The notes: generated from the letters alone by a model not told the origin. Shown: positions 18,739 to 28,158, numbered from the stretch's first letter. The stretch: DNA of 64,000 nt from Synechococcus sp. CBW1002 (GCF_015840915.1 NZ_CP060398.1:2542001-2606000); one strand, 5' to 3'. Numbers and translations are program-made.

Positions 18739-19410
18739 ATGGCCAGCGCGATCTCGATTCATGGGCTCAACCACAGCTTCGGCCGCGGAGCGGTGCGGCG
18801 CCAGGTGCTGTTCGATGTGGCGCTGGAGGTGGAGAAGGGCGAGATCGTGCTGCTCACCGGACCCTCCGGTTCGGGCAAAACGACGCTGCTCACCCTGATC
18901 GGCGGGCTGCGGGCGGCCCAGAGCGGCTCGTTGCGGGTGCTGGGCCGCGAGCTGATGGGCGGATCGGACCGGGCCCTCACCCTGGCGCGGCGCGAACACG
19001 GCTACATCTTCCAGGCCCATAACTTGCACCGCAGCCTGACCGCCACCCAGAACGTGCGCATGGCGCTGGAGATGCGCGGCACCCTGAGCACCGCCGAGAT
19101 GGACCGCCGCGCCCGTCGGATTCTGGAGAGCGTGGGGCTGGGCGATCACCTGGAGATGAAACCCGACCAGCTCTCGGGCGGCCAGAAGCAACGGGTGGCG
19201 GTGGCCCGGGCACTGGTGGGCGAGCCGCCGCTGCTGCTGGCCGATGAACCCACGGCCGCCCTCGACAGCCGCTCCGGCCGCGAGGTGGTGACGTTGATGC
19301 AGCGGCTGGCCCGCGAACAGGGCTGCACGATCCTGCTGGTGACCCACGACAGCCGCATCCTCGACGTGGCCGATCGCACCGTGTCGATGGAAGACGGCCG
19401 GCTGCGGTGA
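18739..19410 (+). CDS. devA: DevA-like ABC exporter ATPase
   Basis: A 223-residue ATPase. Walker A is GPSGSGKT at residues 41-48. The Q-loop lies in GYIFQAHNLH, the signature in DQLSGGQKQRVAVARA, Walker B in LLLADEPTAALD, and the H-loop in LLVTHDSRI. The protein ends soon after, as in the MacB/LolD/DevA group. It powers substrate extrusion through DevC, DevB and an outer-membrane TolC, which is not in this window. The substrate cannot be told; heterocyst glycolipids are excluded if the host is unicellular, so a different lipid or a drug is more likely. Confidence 0.94.
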   Translation: MASAISIHGLNHSFGRGAVRRQVLFDVALEVEKGEIVLLTGPSGSGKTTLLTLIGGLRAAQSGSLRVLGRELMGGSDRALTLARREHGYIFQAHNLHRSLTATQNVRMALEMRGTLSTAEMDRRARRILESVGLGDHLEMKPDQLSGGQKQRVAVARALVGEPPLLLADEPTAALDSRSGREVVTLMQRLAREQGCTILLVTHDSRILDVADRTVSMEDGRLR

Positions 19411-19415
19411 GTGGA

Positions 19416-20990
19416 TCAGACCAGCCCCAGCCGCCTGAGATCCTCCATGCCGGCGCCCTGGAACGCGTTCCAGAGTTGTTCCAACTGAGCCAAGGCGGCT
19501 TGCTCATCTCGGATGGGCTGGCCCTGCGGATCGTGCAGGGTGAGCCCGGCCATCTGGATGCCCATCCACACCATCTGAACCCGATCGGCAGCATCGAGCC
19601 CGAGCGCCTCCACCTGGGCCAGCATGATCTGAGCATCGGCCAGAGGGATGGGCAGCCGTAGCTTGGGGGCCAGCAGCCCTGCGGCTCCCTTCCCCAGCGA
19701 AGCGAGCTCCATCACCTTGTGATTGAATGCAGCGATCTCGGCCGACCCGGCTGCCGTGAGGCCCGGTTGGGACCCCGCCGCCAGGGCGGCGAAGGGATCG
19801 CATCCCACCAGATTCTTGTCGAGCAGCAGCGCTAGCTGGGGCAACAGTTCGCGGGGGACCTTCCCCAACGCTTGGGCCAGCTCACCAAGACAGCAGGGCC
19901 CAGCATCCAGGATCTGATGAACAGACTGGAGCATGGCGGCATCGATGGCCATGGTTCCCATGCTGATCGGGAACTCCTGCTGCGTCTTGAGGGAATCCTG
20001 CCGCAGGATCAGGGGGAGAGACGCCAATTCCGCCTGGGTTTCAACGGAACTGGGAGGAACGACTCCACGGGCAAAGAGATCGCGCCGAAATGACTGATTG
20101 ATGGCCAGGTCGAAGGCAATCTCCCGCATCGCCGCATTCGGCGCTTGGTCCAGCCAGGCGGCCCTGGTGGCATCGAGCATCTGCGGAAAGAGTTCCGGCA
20201 GAGAGGCCGAGCCCACATGGGTCAGACCGGTCTGAACACAGGCTCGGTGCATGGGGCCCACATAGAGCGGCTGATGGGTGGCGTGATATTCCCCCATCAG
20301 ATAGTCACTCGGTGCCTTGCTCAACGCCTGCAGAGCAGTGCGTAATTCCGGATGGAACCTGCCGAGGGGCGATGTGTGGGTGTCCCCATCCCCGAGCAGC
20401 TCTTGAAGCCAGGCCGTGGCCTGCTGCAGTGAGGCCTCGCTGGTGTTGTGACCACTCAGCAGACCCAGCTCCAGAGCCAGCATCTGCAGAGGGCTGCGTG
20501 ACAACCAACCTGGATAGGTGTTGTAGGAGCAGTAGAAGAGTCCACCCGGCTGCAGGTTGTGGCTTGCCGCCTCCAGCAAGGCCTGGCGGGTGTCCGCGTC
20601 CACCCAGCTGGCAATGCCATGGGCCAGCACCAGGTCGTAGGCCTCGGGCCAGAGGCGACAGGGGCCGCGATCCGGCGGTCCTTCGGTGAAATCCCGCAGA
20701 TCCGCCACGGCGAACTGCACATTGCTCAGACCCAGCTCCCTGGCCTGTGTGGTGGCCCGCGCCACATGGCTGGGATGGAAATCGATGCCGAAGAACTGGG
20801 CATCGGGATGGGCGGCGGCGTTGAAGATCAGGTTCAGACCGTGGCCGCAGCCGAACTCAAGAACGGTGAAACGCCCCTGCCGCAGATCCCAGCGATGGCG
20901 ACCGCCAAGCAGGCTGGCGATTGCCAGCCAGGAGACGGCCAGTTCCCGGTGCACAAAAGCTGGGTACAGTCGGTCCTGGCGGTAATCCAT
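19416..20990 (-). CDS. Methyltransferase with a regulatory domain
   Basis: A 524-residue protein. Residues 1-200 form a class I SAM methyltransferase: VLEFGCGHGLNLIFNA (motif I, residues 44-59), FGIDFHPSHVARA (acidic loop) and YDLVLAHGIASWVD (motif IV). The rest fits the methyltransferase regulatory domain family: YHATHQPLYVGPM and a region with ISMGTMAIDAAMLQSVHQIL, ending with a winged-helix-like part (AALAQLEQLWNAFQGAGM). The family is widely distributed with unknown substrates. It is convergent with devA (5 bases apart) and divergent from the SRAP gene. Confidence 0.83.
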   Translation of the reverse strand: MDYRQDRLYPAFVHRELAVSWLAIASLLGGRHRWDLRQGRFTVLEFGCGHGLNLIFNAAAHPDAQFFGIDFHPSHVARATTQARELGLSNVQFAVADLRDFTEGPPDRGPCRLWPEAYDLVLAHGIASWVDADTRQALLEAASHNLQPGGLFYCSYNTYPGWLSRSPLQMLALELGLLSGHNTSEASLQQATAWLQELLGDGDTHTSPLGRFHPELRTALQALSKAPSDYLMGEYHATHQPLYVGPMHRACVQTGLTHVGSASLPELFPQMLDATRAAWLDQAPNAAMREIAFDLAINQSFRRDLFARGVVPPSSVETQAELASLPLILRQDSLKTQQEFPISMGTMAIDAAMLQSVHQILDAGPCCLGELAQALGKVPRELLPQLALLLDKNLVGCDPFAALAAGSQPGLTAAGSAEIAAFNHKVMELASLGKGAAGLLAPKLRLPIPLADAQIMLAQVEALGLDAADRVQMVWMGIQMAGLTLHDPQGQPIRDEQAALAQLEQLWNAFQGAGMEDLRRLGLV

Positions 20991-21080
20991 GACTCAGGAG
21001 ATACCTGCTACCGCTTGGAGAATCGCACCAGAATGGGAGATCCAGCGGCTGCCGGCGACGCTGACTGCCACAGTTGACCG

Positions 21081-21749
21081 ATGTGTGGTCGTTATTCTCT
21101 CACCAGCCCCATCGACCAGCTGCTGCTGCGTCTGCAGGGTCCGCTGCCGCAAGGCCTGGCGGCCCACTACGCACCGCGGCAGGAGATTGTGGCAGGGGAG
21201 CCGGTGCTGATTCAGCGGCAGGAGCATGGCCAGCTGCAGGTGGGGCTGGCCCTGTGGGGCCTGCTGCCGGAATGGCAGAAACAACCGCTGGGTACCCCCC
21301 GGCCGATCAATGCCCGCAGTGAAACCGTGGCCGAGAAGGCGAGTTTCCGAGGCGCCTGGCGCCATCGCCGCTGCCTGCTGCCGGCGACTGCCTATCGCGA
21401 AGGTCGCGGATCACGCTGTGTGTGGGTGAGCCGCCGCGACCGGCAGCCCTTCTGGCTGGCGGGTCTGTGGGACCGCTGGATCGGCCCGGATGGCAGTGAG
21501 GTGGAGAGTTGCTGCGTGCTCACCACCCGCGCCAATGCCTTGGTGGCTCCGTTCCACCCCCGCATGCCGGTGATCCTGCCGGACGGACTGGAAGACGCCT
21601 GGCTGCAGCCGGCGAATGGAGCTGCCCTGCGGGCCCTCGAACCCCTTCTGGAGCCCGTGGAGCAGGGCGACTCGTGGCAGGCGGACCCTGGACCTGCCAG
21701 GGGCCGGGCGCTTGGACCGGATCAGCAGATGACCCTCTTCCATCTCTGA
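21081..21749 (+). CDS. SRAP-family DNA-protein crosslink peptidase (YedK/HMCES)
   Basis: A 222-residue protein starting Met-Cys-Gly-Arg-Tyr; after Met removal, Cys2 forms a covalent link with abasic sites in single-stranded DNA. NARSETVAEKASFRGAW is the conserved segment that binds DNA, LLPATAYREG replaces the common LLPADGFYEW but keeps the Glu, and LTTRANALVAPFHPRMPVIL holds the catalytic His in HPRMP. The length fits. The family shields abasic sites during replication. Divergent from the methyltransferase gene; about 15 bases before the PilZ gene. Confidence 0.93.
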   Translation: MCGRYSLTSPIDQLLLRLQGPLPQGLAAHYAPRQEIVAGEPVLIQRQEHGQLQVGLALWGLLPEWQKQPLGTPRPINARSETVAEKASFRGAWRHRRCLLPATAYREGRGSRCVWVSRRDRQPFWLAGLWDRWIGPDGSEVESCCVLTTRANALVAPFHPRMPVILPDGLEDAWLQPANGAALRALEPLLEPVEQGDSWQADPGPARGRALGPDQQMTLFHL

Positions 21750-21763
21750 GGTAACCCGCTAGC

Positions 21764-22186
21764 GTGATGGGGGATACCAGCGAAATGCCAATGTGGAGGA
21801 GCGCTGAATCAAGAGGATCGGGCGTGGCCAACAGGAGCGAAAAGAAAGGTTTTTCCCCACGCAAGGAGCCCCGCTTCAGTGTGCCGGCGTTCTCGGTTCA
21901 GATTGCTGCGATTTTAGAGATCGATGGCCAGCAGTACAAAGCTCGCCTATGGGATGTCAGCCTTTCAGGCTGCTGCATCGCCATTCCTGACAAGGAGGGA
22001 TCCCCTGTGCCCGGGGATCATGGCCAGGTGCTCATCCGCAATCCCAGTCCGGGTGATCCTCTGGTGAGCAACGCTACCGTGATGTGGATGGATCATGTGG
22101 GATCAGCGTATTTTGTCGGCTGCAAATATGACAAGCCGATTGAGCTGAAGGGGACGTTTTTGTCGGTATATGAGCAGAAGAGATGA
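21764..22186 (+). CDS. PilZ-domain protein (probable c-di-GMP receptor)
   Basis: A protein of up to 140 residues; several Met codons occur in the first 20 codons so the exact start is open. The PilZ signature is complete: RKEPRFSVP (RxxxR) and DVSLSGCC (DxSxxG), spaced about 35 residues apart, the two parts that hold c-di-GMP. The end (AYFVGCKYDKP) fits the last strand of the barrel. It has no other domain. A role in motility, pili or cellulose control is possible; minor pilin and pilA genes lie 7-19 kb away. Confidence 0.85.
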   Translation: MMGDTSEMPMWRSAESRGSGVANRSEKKGFSPRKEPRFSVPAFSVQIAAILEIDGQQYKARLWDVSLSGCCIAIPDKEGSPVPGDHGQVLIRNPSPGDPLVSNATVMWMDHVGSAYFVGCKYDKPIELKGTFLSVYEQKR

Positions 22187-22409
22187 ATAAATCTTACAGT
22201 GTTATCCGTCTCGCGCTAAAATAGGCATAGGAGTGGTCTTATCGTCTGATTTAGGGAGACGCAAGTCCCTGGCTCAGGCTAGATGTAAAAATGCATAGAA
22301 AAAGCAGGCAGTGGTTACATGAAGTTCGCCATCAACCCATTGATAAAGGCAAGGCAGAGAACCGGTTTGATCCAGAGTTCTCTTCGGCTTTCTCAGCCTC
22401 TTACCAAGA

Positions 22410-23304
22410 GTACCCGTTCAGGAGTCGGGACAGCTCGCAACGAACATCGGGCTTGCTGAACCCTTGACGGTGGCTTGATTCCTGGTTGCATCTCAGTAAG
22501 AGACTCCTTGCCATGACCACCCCACCGGCCGGGATTTCAGAAGCCGATTGGGCCGCCACCCCGGTGGGAGTGAAGGCTGGATTTCTTGAGCTGGTCAGTC
22601 AGTGCCAGAGGCAGCAACAGGAGATCGAGCAGCTCCGCATCCAGCTCACCGCCCTGGCGACCGAACTGGCCCATCTGCGCGAGCGGATCGGCCGCAGCTC
22701 CCGCAATTCTTCCAAGCCTCCCTCCAGTGATGGCCAGGGGTTTAAGCCGCCCGAACGACGCAAGGGCAGTGGCCGCAAGCGCGGCGGCCAGCCGGGCCAT
22801 CCCGGATCTGGGCCGGAGCTGCTGCCGATCGAGCGGGTGGATGAGGTGGTCGAGCACCACCCCCAGGCCTGCCGCCGCTGCGGCACGTTGCTACAGGGTC
22901 AGGATCCCGAGCCCTTGAGGCACCAGGTGATCGAGATTCCACCGATCACGCCTCTGGTGATCGAGCACCGGCTGCACCGCCTGGTCTGCCCCTGCTGTAC
23001 CACCAGCACCTGTGCCTCGTTACCGGCGGAGGTGGAAGTAAGCCATTACGGTCCCCGGCTCAGTGCTCTGGTGGGTCTGCTGGGTAGTGCCTTCCCGTTG
23101 AGTTTCAGCAAGACCCAGGCGCTGCTGGATCAGCTGCTGGGGGTACAGATCAGCCGGGGAGCGATGGCCACTATCCGCCAGCGCTTGAGTGCAGCACTGG
23201 AGCAGCCCATGCAGGAGGCCCTTGCGTTTGCCCGTCAGCAGTCGGTGGTCTATGTCGATGAAACCGGTGCCCCCACCGGTAATGCTGACGGTGGCAACCC
23301 CGAT
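22410..23304 (+). mobile_element. IS66-family element, 3' half lost
   Basis: The left end GTACCCGTTCAGGAGTCGG at 22410 matches the ends of the intact IS66 at 8070-9762. The element stops at 23304 where an IS3 begins, and the missing half is not found on the far side of the IS mosaic, so it was deleted. From about 22640 to 23280 the DNA looks identical to the intact copy, while the start of the gene and the last 25 bases differ. That pattern suggests recombination between related elements. Confidence 0.85.
22513..23304 (+). pseudogene. IS66 transposase, truncated at its C-terminus
   Basis: About 264 residues from the ATG at 22513 (MTTPPAGISEADW), covering the coiled coil, the zinc-binding Cys pairs and the first catalytic Asp (VVYVDETG), then stopping at GNPD where the IS3 starts. 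The second Asp and the Glu are lost, so it cannot catalyse transposition. Residues 1-45 differ from the intact copy; the rest is the same at protein level. Confidence 0.85.
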
Positions 23305-24512
23305 TGAGGTGGTCTGGCTTTTCTGGACAGGCCCCATCGTTAACCTCTGAGGCGGGGTACCGCCCCTGAAAGGGGCTCCCACCGATGAGCAAGCGCCGCA
23401 CCCACAGCCCCGAGTTCAAGGCCAGGGTCGCCATGGAGGCGATCAGTGGCCGCAAGACGATCCAGGAGATCGCCGCCGACCACGCCATCCACCCGATCCA
23501 GGTGAGCCAGTGGAAGCGGCAGCTCCTGGACGGTGCCAGCGAGCTCTTCACCCGAGGCAAGAAGACCAAGGACAAGGAGGAGGGGCAGGCCAAGGAGGCG
23601 GAGCTGTTCCAGCAGATCGGACGGCTGCAGATGGAGCTGGAGTGGCTCAAAAAAAAGTCTCAACTGCTCTGATGCCCGTGAACTGCGCAAGCTGGTCGAT
23701 CACGACCACCCCGAGCTCAGCATCAGCAGGCAGTGTGCGCTGCTGGGGCTGCCTCGATCCACGCTGTACTACCGGCCGACACCGGTCCGTGTATCGACGC
23801 TGCGGATCATGGCCAGGATCGATGCTCTCTACCTGGAGGATCCCTGCAGCGGCAGCCGCCGGATGGTGGACTATCTGGCCCAAGATGGTATCCCGATCAG
23901 CCGAGATCGAGTGCGAAACCTCATGCGGCGCATGGGATTACGGGCGATCTACCAGAAGCCCCGGACGACGGTTCCAGGTGATCCGTCCGTGCGGTTCCCC
24001 TGCCTGGTGGACCTCACGCAGGTCACGTCGGTGGATCAGGTCTGGGCGACCGACATCACCTACATCCCTCTGCAGAAAGGGTTCCTCTATCTGGTGGCGA
24101 TCATGGATCTCCATTCCAGGCATGTGCTCAGCTGGAGGCTCTCCAACAGCCTTGACACGAAGTTCTGTCTGGAGGCCCTGGAGATGGCCTTGGGAGGCGG
24201 CCGTAGGCCAGAGATCTTCCACTCCGATCAAGGCTGTCAGTTCACGTCCGCTGACTTTGTGGCCAGACTCAAAGGGGAGCGGATCCAGATCAGCTGGTCC
24301 GGCAGAAAGCGGTGCTACGACAACATCCTTGTTGAACGGCTGTGGAGGACTGTCAAGTACGAGGAGGTCTACCTACGGGCATACAGCGATGGCTGGGACG
24401 CTGAAATCAGCCTGGCCCGCTTCCTGTGGCGGTATTGCCATGTAAGACCTCACAGTTCCCTTGGAGGCAAAACTCCCCACGCGGTCTACACTGAGGCCGA
24501 ACCATGTTCCAC
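23305..24512 (+). mobile_element. IS3-family element, copy 1, right end missing
   Basis: It starts with the end TGAGGTGG at 23305 inside the IS66 transposase gene. The sequence matches copy 2 (26670-27935) until CCACCCG near 24512 and lacks the last 50-60 bases of the element, including the right inverted repeat. The left end of the IS21 takes over there. Confidence 0.85.
23385..23672 (+). CDS. IS3 OrfA (copy 1)
   Basis: A 95-residue helix-turn-helix protein (HSPEFKARVAMEAISGRKTIQEIAADH, HTH, then a leucine-zipper-like part LFQQIGRLQMELEWLKKK). It binds the element ends and supplies the N-terminal part of the OrfAB transposase. It ends in an A8 run (23649-23656) where the frame changes. All three copies in this window encode the same protein. 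Confidence 0.88.
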   Translation: MSKRRTHSPEFKARVAMEAISGRKTIQEIAADHAIHPIQVSQWKRQLLDGASELFTRGKKTKDKEEGQAKEAELFQQIGRLQMELEWLKKKSQLL

Positions 24513-24537
24513 CCGTATCCGGCGACAATCTGGTTGA
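23650..24537 (+). pseudogene. IS3 OrfB transposase (copy 1), last residues replaced
   Basis: The integrase part begins in the A8 run and reads DARELRKLVDHDHPELSISRQ, then the DDE core: VWATDITYIPL (Asp), FHSDQGCQFTS (Asp) and NILVERLWRTVKYEEV (Glu). The frame lies +1 relative to OrfA, so it needs slippage. At the end, after AEPCSTR, copy 1 reads into IS21 (IRRQSG) instead of the native tail. The active site is complete, but the right terminal repeat is gone, so the element cannot move alone. Confidence 0.83.
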
Positions 24538-24587
24538 GGGGCGCGCCAAACAGGTTGACCGCTCCTGAGGGGCTCTGCTGAATCCGG

Positions 24588-26207
24588 TTGCCATGCGCAG
24601 GGCACCGGCTCATGCCTGCTCCCCTCACCGCTCAACAGATTGCGCTGTACATGTCCAAACGACGAGCCGGCAGCCGCCAGGAGGTGGCTGCCGCAGCGGC
24701 GGGCATTTCGGTGAGCAGTGCCCACCGCATTGATGCTGGCCGCCTCCAACCCAAAGCCGCCAAGCCCCGTGGCCGGCGGCGGCCCGATCCATTGGCTGAG
24801 GTCTGGGAGCCCCTGTTGCTGCCGCTTCTGGAGCGCCATCCAGCCCTGACGCCCACCACCCTGCTGGAGCACCTGCAGGAGCAGAAGCCAGATCAAGACT
24901 GGAGTTCGCTCAAACGCACCCTGCAGCGGCGGGTGCAGCAGTGGAAGGCCTTGCACGGTCCAGCGCCGGAGGTGATGTTCCCGCTGGCCTACCAGCCTGG
25001 AGAGATCGGCTTCTGCGATTTCACCCGGCTGAAACGGGTGGCGATCACCCTGCGCGGCGAACCATTTCCCCACCTGCTGTTCCACTACCGCCTGGCCTGG
25101 AGCGGCTGGGCTTATGGGCAACTCATCCATGGTGGCGAGAGCTTTGTCGCCCTTTCAGAAGGGCTGCAGAACGCCCTGGCCGCCTGCGGTGGGGTGCCCA
25201 AGGAGCTGCGCACCGATCGACTGTCGGCCGCCAGCCGCAATCGGGATGGCAGCTACGCCCTCGACATCACCCCCCGCCACCAGGCGCTCTGCGCCCACTA
25301 CGGCCTCAGTGCCAGCCGCAATAACCGCGGCGTGGCTCACGAGAACGGCATCATCGAGGCTCCCCATGGCCATGTGAAACGTCGGCTGGAGCAGAAGCTG
25401 ATCCTGCGGGGCAGCTGCGATTTCGAGGAGCCCGCCGAATACGCCCAGCTGCTCGCTGAGGTGTTCTGTGCCCTCAACGCCCCCCGGCAGCAGCGTTACG
25501 AGCAGGAGCTGGAGCACCTGGGGCCCCTGCCGGCCTTCCGCTTTGCCGACTACGAGCTGCTCACAGTGCGGGTGCGCAGCACCAGCACGATCGAGGTGCG
25601 GCAGGTGATCTACTCAGTGCCGCCCACCCTGATCGGCCGCCAGGTCATGGTGCGGCTGCACCACGACCGGCTGGTGGTGTTCCTGGGCAGCGACTGGGTC
25701 TGCCAGCTCCCCCGCCTCTATGGCGCCTCTGGTGGCAAGCGGGCCTGGTGCATCGATCTGGAGCACCTGATCGATGCCCTGCGGGCCAAGCCCCGGGCCC
25801 TGCTCCATTGCCGCTACCAGCGCTACCTCTTCCCTGATTCCCGCTGGTGGGACTTCTGGCAGCAACTCCTGGTCGGCGGTGACCGTGACGCCGCTGCCCG
25901 GCTGATGGTCGAGGCCCTGTATGTGGCGGTGCGGGTGGCCTCCTATGCGCTGGTGCTCGCCTTCCTGGAGCAGGCCCAACGCCGCCAGACCCTTTCGCTG
26001 TCGGCTCTGCAGCAGCGATTCCGCGTTCCTCCCCGTTGCCAGAGCCTCCCCGATCCCGCCATCCCCCAACACCTGCTGGCTACCTATGACCACCTCGTCC
26101 CCATGCCCGCGCTCTGCGGCGGTGGAAGCGGCGCTGCCGCTCCTGCTCAAACAGCTGAAACTGGCGCGCTTCCGCAGTCACTGGCAGCCGCTGGCCGATC
26201 AGGCTGA
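24588..26207 (+). CDS. istA: IS21 IstA transposase
   Basis: A protein of up to 539 residues; the ATG at 24612 (MPAPLTAQQIALYMSKRR) is a likely start. N-terminal HTH (EVAAAAAGISVSSAHRIDAG), then the DDE core: IGFCDFTRLKRV (Asp), KELRTDRLSAA (Asp) and NGIIEAPHGHVKRRLE (Glu), followed by a beta-rich C-terminal domain (VIYSVPPTLIGRQVMVRLHHD). It joins the element ends to target DNA with IstB. Its end overlaps istB by 122 bases, longer than usual for IS21. Intact. Confidence 0.88.
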   Translation: MPCAGHRLMPAPLTAQQIALYMSKRRAGSRQEVAAAAAGISVSSAHRIDAGRLQPKAAKPRGRRRPDPLAEVWEPLLLPLLERHPALTPTTLLEHLQEQKPDQDWSSLKRTLQRRVQQWKALHGPAPEVMFPLAYQPGEIGFCDFTRLKRVAITLRGEPFPHLLFHYRLAWSGWAYGQLIHGGESFVALSEGLQNALAACGGVPKELRTDRLSAASRNRDGSYALDITPRHQALCAHYGLSASRNNRGVAHENGIIEAPHGHVKRRLEQKLILRGSCDFEEPAEYAQLLAEVFCALNAPRQQRYEQELEHLGPLPAFRFADYELLTVRVRSTSTIEVRQVIYSVPPTLIGRQVMVRLHHDRLVVFLGSDWVCQLPRLYGASGGKRAWCIDLEHLIDALRAKPRALLHCRYQRYLFPDSRWWDFWQQLLVGGDRDAAARLMVEALYVAVRVASYALVLAFLEQAQRRQTLSLSALQQRFRVPPRCQSLPDPAIPQHLLATYDHLVPMPALCGGGSGAAAPAQTAETGALPQSLAAAGRSG

Positions 26208-26684
26208 TGCCCAGGGCTGGAGCCCGGGCCAGTTCCTCTACGCCCTCTGTGAGCAGGAACTGGAACAACGGCAGATTGCCCGCCAGCAACGCCTGCTGCG
26301 CGGTGCCCATCTCCCGTGGCAGAAAGGTCTCGATGGCTTTGACCACCAGCACCTCGAGCCCCACCACTGGCAGGAGCTCCAAGGCCTGACGCGGCAGACC
26401 ACCTGGCTCCTGCAGGCGGAGAACCTGCTGCTGTTTGGTCCCAGCGGTGTGGGCAAGACCCACCTGGCCATTGCCATCACGATGGCGATGGCGGCGCAGG
26501 ACCAGGCCTGCCGCTTCTTCCCGGCCACCACGCTGGTGCAGCTGCTGCAGAAGGCCAAGGCGGCCTACGACCTGCCGGCGATGCTCCAGAAGCTCGATCG
26601 CTATGCCCTGCTGGTGATCGACGACATCTCCTACGTGCGCCGCAGCGAACTGGAGACCTCGGTGCTGTTTGAGGTGGGTGCCTT

Positions 26685-27590
26685 TTATTGGACAGTTCCG
26701 GCCCCTGACATCGTTAACCCAGGACGGGTGGAACATGGTTCGGCCTCAGTGTAGACCGCGTGGGGAGTTTTGCCTCCAAGGGAACTGTGAGGTCTTACAT
26801 GGCAATACCGCCACAGGAAGCGGGCCAGGCTGATTTCAGCGTCCCAGCCATCGCTGTATGCCCGTAGGTAGACCTCCTCGTACTTGACAGTCCTCCACAG
26901 CCGTTCAACAAGGATGTTGTCGTAGCACCGCTTTCTGCCGGACCAGCTGATCTGGATCCGCTCCCCTTTGAGTCTGGCCACAAAGTCAGCGGACGTGAAC
27001 TGACAGCCTTGATCGGAGTGGAAGATCTCTGGCCTACGGCCGCCTCCCAAGGCCATCTCCAGGGCCTCCAGACAGAACTTCGTGTCAAGGCTGTTGGAGA
27101 GCCTCCAGCTGAGCACATGCCTGGAATGGAGATCCATGATCGCCACCAGATAGAGGAACCCTTTCTGCAGAGGGATGTAGGTGATGTCGGTCGCCCAGAC
27201 CTGATCCACCGACGTGACCTGCGTGAGGTCCACCAGGCAGGGGAACCGCACGGACGGATCACCTGGAACCGTCGTCCGGGGCTTCTGGTAGATCGCCCGT
27301 AATCCCATGCGCCGCATGAGGTTTCGCACTCGATCTCGGCTGATCGGGATACCATCTTGGGCCAGATAGTCCACCATCCGGCGGCTGCCGCTGCAGGGAT
27401 CCTCCAGGTAGAGAGCATCGATCCTGGCCATGATCCGCAGCGTCGATACACGGACCGGTGTCGGCCGGTAGTACAGCGTGGATCGAGGCAGCCCCAGCAG
27501 CGCACACTGCCTGCTGATGCTGAGCTCGGGGTGGTCGTGATCGACCAGCTTGCGCAGTTCACGGGCATCAGAGCAGTTGAGACTTTTTTT
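26685..27590 (-). CDS. IS3 OrfB transposase (copy 2)
   Basis: The integrase-like DDE half, reading from the A8 run to a stop inside the right terminal repeat. Same sequence as copy 1 up to AEPCSTR, then the native tail PGLTMSGAGTVQ. Catalytic residues: Asp in WATDITYIP, Asp in HSDQGCQ, Glu in LVERLWR. Made only as an OrfAB fusion through a frame change at the A8 run; no start codon in this frame lies near the junction. Confidence 0.86.
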   Translation of the reverse strand, partial: KKSLNCSDARELRKLVDHDHPELSISRQCALLGLPRSTLYYRPTPVRVSTLRIMARIDALYLEDPCSGSRRMVDYLAQDGIPISRDRVRNLMRRMGLRAIYQKPRTTVPGDPSVRFPCLVDLTQVTSVDQVWATDITYIPLQKGFLYLVAIMDLHSRHVLSWRLSNSLDTKFCLEALEMALGGGRRPEIFHSDQGCQFTSADFVARLKGERIQISWSGRKRCYDNILVERLWRTVKYEEVYLRAYSDGWDAEISLARFLWRYCHVRPHSSLGGKTPHAVYTEAEPCSTRPGLTMSGAGTVQ

Positions 27591-27855
27591 TGAGCCACTC
27601 CAGCTCCATCTGCAGCCGTCCGATCTGCTGGAACAGCTCCGCCTCCTTGGCCTGCCCCTCCTCCTTGTCCTTGGTCTTCTTGCCTCGGGTGAAGAGCTCG
27701 CTGGCACCGTCCAGGAGCTGCCGCTTCCACTGGCTCACCTGGATCGGGTGGATGGCGTGGTCGGCGGCGATCTCCTGGATCGTCTTGCGGCCACTGATCG
27801 CCTCCATGGCGACCCTGGCCTTGAACTCGGGGCTGTGGGTGCGGCGCTTGCTCAT
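27568..27855 (-). CDS. IS3 OrfA (copy 2)
   Basis: Same 95-residue helix-turn-helix protein as in copies 1 and 3 (MSKRRTHSPEFKARV start). Its end overlaps OrfB by 23 bases across the A8 run. Confidence 0.88.
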   Translation of the reverse strand: MSKRRTHSPEFKARVAMEAISGRKTIQEIAADHAIHPIQVSQWKRQLLDGASELFTRGKKTKDKEEGQAKEAELFQQIGRLQMELEWLKKKSQLL

Positions 27856-28158
27856 CGGTGGGAGCCCCTTTCAGGGGCGGTACCCCGCCTCAGAGGTTAA
27901 CGATGGGGCCTGTCCAGAAAAGCCAGACCACCTCAGTTTGAGCTGATCTGCCACCGCTACGAGCGGAAATCCCTGCTGGTGACCAGCAACCAGCCGTTCC
28001 GGGAGTGGGACGACATCTTCCCGAGCGGATCGATGACCGTGGCCGCGGTGGACCGGTTGGTGCACCACTGCCACATCATCGGGATCAAGGGCGAGAGCTA
28101 CCGGCAGAAGGCAGCTGCCGCAAGGGTTTCCAAGGATTCCAGCAACCCGCCAACGTAA

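Larger units (their letters stand above)
26670..27935 (-). mobile_element. IS3-family element, copy 2, complete (1266 bp)
   Basis: Both ends start TGAGGTGG, and the inverted repeats share 18 of the first 26 positions. The 3-bp duplication GTT flanks it (26667-26669 and 27936-27938), and removing it restores istB. This is the only copy here with both ends, so it defines the element. Copies 1 and 3 are cut versions. Confidence 0.93.
26086..28158 (+). pseudogene. istB: IS21 IstB ATPase, split by IS3 copy 2
   Basis: The pieces 26086-26669 and 27939-28158 join exactly once the IS3 and the extra GTT are removed, giving 267 residues. The left piece has Walker A LLLFGPSGVGKTHL and Walker B YALLVIDDISYV; the right piece has SLLVTSNQPFREWDDIF (sensor region) and IIGIKGESYRQKAA. 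IstB is an AAA+ helper protein that picks the target and activates IstA. As it stands it makes only a truncated protein fused to IS3 sequence. Confidence 0.92.
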
